This document shows, piece after piece, positions 60,102 to 64,000 of a DNA stretch of 64,000 nt. Below the pieces are notes generated by a model that was not told where the DNA came from, made no database searches, and was given only the letters and a program-made list of their open reading frames with translations. The stretch is from Paenibacillus brevis (GTDB taxonomy: Bacteria > Bacillota > Bacilli > Paenibacillales > Paenibacillaceae): contig NZ_JAHLQJ010000001.1 in the NCBI RefSeq assembly GCF_018919145.1, positions 62,001 to 126,000 of the forward strand, in the 5' to 3' direction. Position 1 is the first letter of the stretch. Each line of letters opens with the position of its first letter. Made by a program: the position numbers and the translations under genes.

Positions 60102-61301
60102 TTATGCGGCGCTGCGATCCTCTGCTCTTCGCTCTCCGGAGGAGGCGCCCAGAAGGAAGCATAGGGCCAACAACAGCCCTGCTGAGGCACTGACAAACAG
60201 CGCCGAATATCCGAACACATCAATCACCCAACCTAGCAGGGGCGGGGAGGTAATTGCCGCCAGCGAAGAGACAAAATAATAGATCCCGGTCCGCGTCCCG
60301 ATACTTTCCTCTGTACCGGTTGAAATCACCCAAGGATAGGAATTGATATTAATGCAAGCCCAGAAAACACCGCCGACAATCAGCATGACCCGCAGCATCA
60401 GGATAGAGTCGAGAAAGACGATCGAAGCAAATACAAGGAATAACCCGGCAACACCGGTCATGATAACCTTCTTCTTGCCGAATTTAGCCCCGAGCCATCC
60501 GCTTGGCAGCGCAAAGATCAGGAAGGCCAGCGAGAAATATGTCAGCGAAAACGAGGCATCCCCATCCGTCATGCCCATATGCTTCGTTCCATATAACGTA
60601 AACAAAGCCTCCACGCCCTGATAAGCCACAAACCAGCAAAATATAGCGCCAAGGATAAACAAGGTCGTCCGGTCCAATTGATCCTTAATACGAATACGCA
60701 CTGGCGGACGAGCCTCGCTCTCGGAAGACCCCGCAAGCCCCGTGACAATGGGCTCCTTGATTACCGCCTTCAATACGACCATACAGACCAGCATCGTGAT
60801 TCCCGCAAATAAAAAGGGCACGTACGAGCCGATTCCATAGAGCTTGGAGCCGACGCCAAAGGCCAGCACCGAACCGATCCCGCCCATAAAGTTGATGATC
60901 CCGTTGGCCCGGGTCCGCTTGGCCTCCGGGGTAATATCCGGCATCAGAGCTACGGTAGGGGCTCGGAACAGACTCATGGATAGGTTCATCAGCACCATGA
61001 ACAACACCAGCGTCACAAAGCTGTTATGTAGCGGAATCAAGGAAGCAAACACCGCTCCTAGCGGCATGCCGATCAGAAGGAAAGGCATGCGGCGCCCGAA
61101 GCGCGTACGAATTTTATCACTGCGATGTCCAATCCATGGCTGCAAAAACATGGCAAAATAATTGTCAATGGTCATCATGAACCCGATTAATGCCGCACTT
61201 TTCAGATAGTTATCCAAAAACAACGGTACAAAGGCATTATACAATGCCCAGGTCAAGCTGATACTGAAGAAGCCAAGGCCCAGCAGCCATGTTTTTTTCA
61301 T
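60102..61301 (-). CDS. MFS transporter (SLC45/GPH-like)
   Basis: 399 aa, twelve helices. DNYFAMFLQPWIGHRSDKIRTRFGRRMPFLLIG resembles the loop of SLC45 and sugar-cation symporters. PDITPEAKRTRANGIINFMGGIG is also typical. Substrate probably a sugar or glycoside. Follows the glycerophosphodiesterase gene by 17 bp, so it might import its substrate. Confidence 0.85.
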   Translation of the reverse strand: MKKTWLLGLGFFSISLTWALYNAFVPLFLDNYLKSAALIGFMMTIDNYFAMFLQPWIGHRSDKIRTRFGRRMPFLLIGMPLGAVFASLIPLHNSFVTLVLFMVLMNLSMSLFRAPTVALMPDITPEAKRTRANGIINFMGGIGSVLAFGVGSKLYGIGSYVPFLFAGITMLVCMVVLKAVIKEPIVTGLAGSSESEARPPVRIRIKDQLDRTTLFILGAIFCWFVAYQGVEALFTLYGTKHMGMTDGDASFSLTYFSLAFLIFALPSGWLGAKFGKKKVIMTGVAGLFLVFASIVFLDSILMLRVMLIVGGVFWACININSYPWVISTGTEESIGTRTGIYYFVSSLAAITSPPLLGWVIDVFGYSALFVSASAGLLLALCFLLGASSGERRAEDRSAA

Positions 61302-61318
61302 TGCTTCACGCTCCCGTT

Positions 61319-62053
61319 TTAATTTGACAGCAGGCCGGCCAGACGATCAGGGTAGTCGGTGATAATCCCGGCCACACCTGCCTGAATCAGCGCGGTCATC
61401 TCGTGAATTTCATTGACAGTAAAGGGATGATATACTACGCCATGAGCAGTTGCCGCAGCGACAAATTCCGGACGTACAGCATATTGAATGGCGTGCAATG
61501 CCTCAGCCCCGATCGACTTGGCATAATTCCAAGGCTCATAAAGCCCCTCCGAATAGAGAATGCCGGTTCTAATCTCCGGCGCCAAGGCTTTGCATTCCGC
61601 CAGAGAATAATGATTGAAGCTTGAAATTACCGTCTGTTCAGACAATTTATAAGCTCTCACGGCATCGATCACTTTCCGCTCCAGTTCCGGATATTGAATC
61701 AGGCCGTTCTTCAATTCCAAATTCAGCACTACTCGTCTTTCTGCATGACGGACAAGCTCAAGTAACTCTTCCAGCGTTGGGATACGCTCCCCTCTGTACT
61801 TTTCATCGTACCAAGACCCTGCCTCCAGCTGGCGCAGCTCCTCCAGCGTAACGTCCTTCACCCATGCCGGAGATTCTGCTGTCCGTTGCAGCGTTTCATC
61901 ATGGATCAGTACCAAATGCCCGTCCCGGGTCATATGCACATCCGTCTCTATCCCTGTAGCTCCCAGCTCCAAAGCATATTGGAAAGAAACCATCGTATTT
62001 TCCGGGCGGTGTCCGGCTGCTCCTCGATGCGCGAAATTTATCAAATCAGACAA
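61319..62053 (-). CDS. Glycerophosphodiester phosphodiesterase, cytosolic type (TTG start)
   Basis: 244 aa. NFAHRGAAGHRPENTMVSF and TDVHMTRDGHLVLIHDE contain the catalytic His pair and metal-binding acids; ELKNG and SSFNHYSL follow. No signal peptide. It splits glycerophosphodiesters to glycerol-3-phosphate. TTG 62053 has GAGGAGGAG upstream. First gene of a likely operon with the MFS. Confidence 0.92.
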   Translation of the reverse strand: MSDLINFAHRGAAGHRPENTMVSFQYALELGATGIETDVHMTRDGHLVLIHDETLQRTAESPAWVKDVTLEELRQLEAGSWYDEKYRGERIPTLEELLELVRHAERRVVLNLELKNGLIQYPELERKVIDAVRAYKLSEQTVISSFNHYSLAECKALAPEIRTGILYSEGLYEPWNYAKSIGAEALHAIQYAVRPEFVAAATAHGVVYHPFTVNEIHEMTALIQAGVAGIITDYPDRLAGLLSN

Positions 62054-62150
62054 AGTAACTCCTCCTCGATATATCTGCTTTTTAAGATTATAAAATATGT
62101 ATTATCCACGTCCTTAGTATAATCCTGCAATGTCAGCGGAATATAAACAT

Positions 62151-62186
62151 AAAGACCCTCAACCTGAAGATCAGGCCAAGGGTCTA
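62151..62186 (-). terminator. Terminator of the oxidoreductase gene
   Basis: On minus AGACCCT and AGGGTCT enclose inner arms CCTGA/TCAGG, then TTATGTTTATA. Confidence 0.75.
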
Positions 62187-62207
62187 TAGACCGGAGCGGG
62201 CGTTACT

Positions 62208-62747
62208 CTAGGAGCTAAGTTCCCGATTAAGCAGCATCGCATCAGAGAGCGCACGGGTATCCTGCAATATATCGCCCGGGCGGCTAGCTTTGCCGATAAC
62301 GTAAGATTCGAATGACATCCCGACAAATTCGAAGCAATATTTCATCTGCTGAATTAGCGGCATCGCCTTTATACGGGGATCATCTCCTCCGACCGCAATG
62401 ACATAAGCCTTCTTTTGTGCCATGCTCGCCTTGAAGTCATAGTCAGAACTCCGCAGGCTCTGCGACCAGCGATCTATAAAGTTCTTCATCACTCCCGACA
62501 TCGTATACCAATACACCGGTGTAGCGAAAATAATCTTCTCATGGCGAAGCACCTCCATGATCACCGACTCATAATCGTCATCCACCGGATCAAATCCTCC
62601 CCGCTCATGCCGCTGGTCCCGAATCGGTAGAATGGACAGCTCGCGAAGCAGAATCTGCTTATGAGGGATCCCCTCAAGAGCCAACCTGGTCAATTGCTCT
62701 GTATTCCCATCCATTCGACTACTTCCCTGAAGCACCAAAATACTCAT
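62208..62747 (-). CDS. NAD(P)H-dependent FMN reductase (flavodoxin fold)
   Basis: 179 aa. LQGSSRMDGNTEQLTRLAL binds the FMN phosphate, and FATPVYWYTMSGVMKNFIDRW is the family signature. Likely an azoreductase or quinone/iron reductase. ATG 62747 (MSILVLQGSS) is chosen as the family N-terminus. Stands alone. Confidence 0.88.
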   Translation of the reverse strand: MSILVLQGSSRMDGNTEQLTRLALEGIPHKQILLRELSILPIRDQRHERGGFDPVDDDYESVIMEVLRHEKIIFATPVYWYTMSGVMKNFIDRWSQSLRSSDYDFKASMAQKKAYVIAVGGDDPRIKAMPLIQQMKYCFEFVGMSFESYVIGKASRPGDILQDTRALSDAMLLNRELSS

Positions 62748-63016
62748 TTTTCTCCACATCCTCCTGCTTGTAATGAAATCCACCCTGGCCGTACAACGGT
62801 TTGCGGCCCTTCCGACATAACGTCTTTACCGATCCTCATGGCGCTTCACCGATCTTTCCCGACCCTGCGACGAGGTCGCTACTGGCCTTAGGTCCAGTTC
62901 AAAAACCGTCTGCAGCCTGTTATGCCGGGACCCGGAAATCGGTAGAATAAAGACATGAATAACAAACGAACCGCAAACCATCCCTTTTAAATAAACTAAG
63001 AAAGCGAGTGTCACTT

Positions 63017-63241
63017 ATGAAAAAATTATTTCGTTCCTCGACCGACAAGCAGATCTCCGGCCTTTGCGGCGGGCTTGCAAGCTTCCTCGGAGTTGACTCG
63101 ACAGTCGTCCGCCTGATCGCCGTCGTGCTGGGTATATGCAGCTTCGGCACGACGATCCTTATCTACTTGATTGCCAGCTTGATCGTACCGAAGGAGCCAA
63201 CCGGCTTTTACAGCTATGATGATCCATTCAACCAGTTCTAA
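63017..63241 (+). CDS. pspC: PspC domain envelope-stress protein
   Basis: 74 aa. [40 protein letters not shown] plus a membrane helix is the PspC domain. Partners with PspA, encoded 29 bp downstream, in sensing membrane stress. ATG 63017 gives the standard N-terminus; GTG 63008 is possible. Confidence 0.9.
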   Translation: MKKLFRSSTDKQISGLCGGLASFLGVDSTVVRLIAVVLGICSFGTTILIYLIASLIVPKEPTGFYSYDDPFNQF

Positions 63242-63270
63242 TTCTATATTATCAAAAGGAGTGTATAAAA

Positions 63271-63936
63271 ATGAGTTTATTTGATCGAATTTCCAATTTA
63301 ACAAAGGCTACCTTGCATGAAGCTTTGAATAAGCTGGAGAATCCAGTATTGATGACTGGACAATATTTGCGGAATCTGGAGGAAGACCTTCAGATTGCCG
63401 AGAAGCTCTTGAAGGAGCAGCGCATGAATATCAGCATCCAGGAACGCAAACAGCAGGATGCCCTGGAAGCCGCACGCTATAGCGAAGCACAAGCACTGGC
63501 AGCTCTGGAGTCCGGTGACGATGTGAGGGCCCGCGCTGCCGCAGCAGCAAAGATCCGCCATGAAGAGCTGGCCGAGCAATACGGCGAAGAGGCTTCACAA
63601 GCTCGCAGCCGGGTGGTTGAGCTTGAGATTCGCCTGGAGGAAGGCAAGCAGGAGTATGCACGCTTGAAGGAGAAGCGCAATGAGCTGGCGGCCCGCGCTC
63701 GCAAGGTTGAAGAACAGAACCAGGCACAACGTCCGAACTTCAGCTCCGGCCTTGAGACAGGAGCAGCCGCCCGCGGATTCGAGCGCATGGAAGAGAAGAT
63801 TCTGGAATGGGAAGCCGGCAGTCAGCTCAGAGGAACGACGGGCACAGGCTCCGAAGGCTCTTCATCTCTAGAAGACAACTCCGCCGTAAATGATGAACTT
63901 GAGCGGCTTAAGGATCAACTGAACAGCCGTAAATAA
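63271..63936 (+). CDS. pspA: PspA/IM30 family phage-shock protein
   Basis: 221 aa, almost entirely coiled coil (about 25-165). SLFDRISNLTKATLHEALNKLENP is the membrane-binding N-terminal helix, followed by LRNLEEDLQIAEKLL. It forms ESCRT-III-like assemblies that protect a damaged membrane. The C-terminus is Ser/Gly-rich. AAAGGAG precedes ATG 63271. Confidence 0.93.
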   Translation: MSLFDRISNLTKATLHEALNKLENPVLMTGQYLRNLEEDLQIAEKLLKEQRMNISIQERKQQDALEAARYSEAQALAALESGDDVRARAAAAAKIRHEELAEQYGEEASQARSRVVELEIRLEEGKQEYARLKEKRNELAARARKVEEQNQAQRPNFSSGLETGAAARGFERMEEKILEWEAGSQLRGTTGTGSEGSSSLEDNSAVNDELERLKDQLNSRK

Positions 63937-64000
63937 GGTTAATTCAGAGGCGCGCGTTAATTCAGAGGCTGTGCCGGATGGTTTGATTCACGACCTCCGG

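Overview
The window looks like a chromosome segment of a Paenibacillus-type Bacillota (Gram-positive, Bacillales). The signs are strong AGGAGG ribosome binding sites, frequent TTG/GTG starts, QoxABCD menaquinol oxidase, CsoR/CopZ/CopA copper control, TPP and cobalamin riboswitches, and YdjO/YezD/DUF4177-type small proteins. It falls into two parts: the right-hand part of a prophage (about 1-12770) and ordinary chromosome (12772-64000).

Prophage. The element sits at the 3' end of a tRNA-Thr(CGU) gene (12772-12843, minus). Its lysogeny module reads rightward: a TTG-started CI-like repressor, a TerB-like/BRCT protein, an ImmA-type peptidase and a tyrosine integrase next to the tRNA. The lytic module reads leftward from a perfect TTGACA-N17-TATAAT promoter: Cro-like regulator, small HTH proteins, a replication initiator, about ten small genes, a sigma-region-4-like late regulator, a second small tyrosine recombinase, the small terminase and, cut by the window edge, an HNH/P-loop fusion. 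The switch carries four GTACA-N7-TGTAC operators, with a fifth inside cro. Five 11-bp tandem repeats lie beside the late regulator.

Chromosome, left to right. (1) A thiamine-binding protein, then nrdDG (anaerobic ribonucleotide reductase) behind a promoter with an NrdR-like box and a cobalamin riboswitch. (2) Methyltransferase, DUF4177 protein, AAA ATPase and a heterodimeric ABC exporter. (3) A metal/redox module: HMA protein, P1B-type ATPase with an unusual CPG motif, and an FNR-like regulator, preceded by an FNR box placed for class II activation. (4) Nucleotide kinase-like protein, FMN reductase, two NAD(P)-dependent oxidoreductases and a membrane protein. (5) A sulfate ABC operon (sbp-cysT-cysW-yezD) with a long structured leader. 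(6) An Rrf2 regulator fused in frame to a 6-phosphogluconolactonase-type propeller. (7) CcdC, cold-shock protein and YdjO. (8) A TPP-riboswitch-controlled thiamine-precursor transporter operon. (9) HD-GYP protein, ArsR-type regulator with MFS exporter, nitroreductase and LOG protein. (10) An SPFH / ribbon-helix-helix-like / unknown triad. (11) csoR-copZ-copA with two CsoR operators. (12) Sugar-binding lipoprotein, AraC regulator and GH43 glycosidase. (13) qoxABCD, ddh, MFS, glycerophosphodiesterase, FMN reductase and pspC-pspA.

The most interesting non-gene signal is a family of three dispersed, roughly 200-240 bp inverted-repeat elements (25701-25929, 38105-38342, 54091-54286). Their terminal stems differ in sequence but keep pairing through compensatory changes; one lies inside the thiamine operon. 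No CRISPR array, rRNA or complete insertion sequence was seen.
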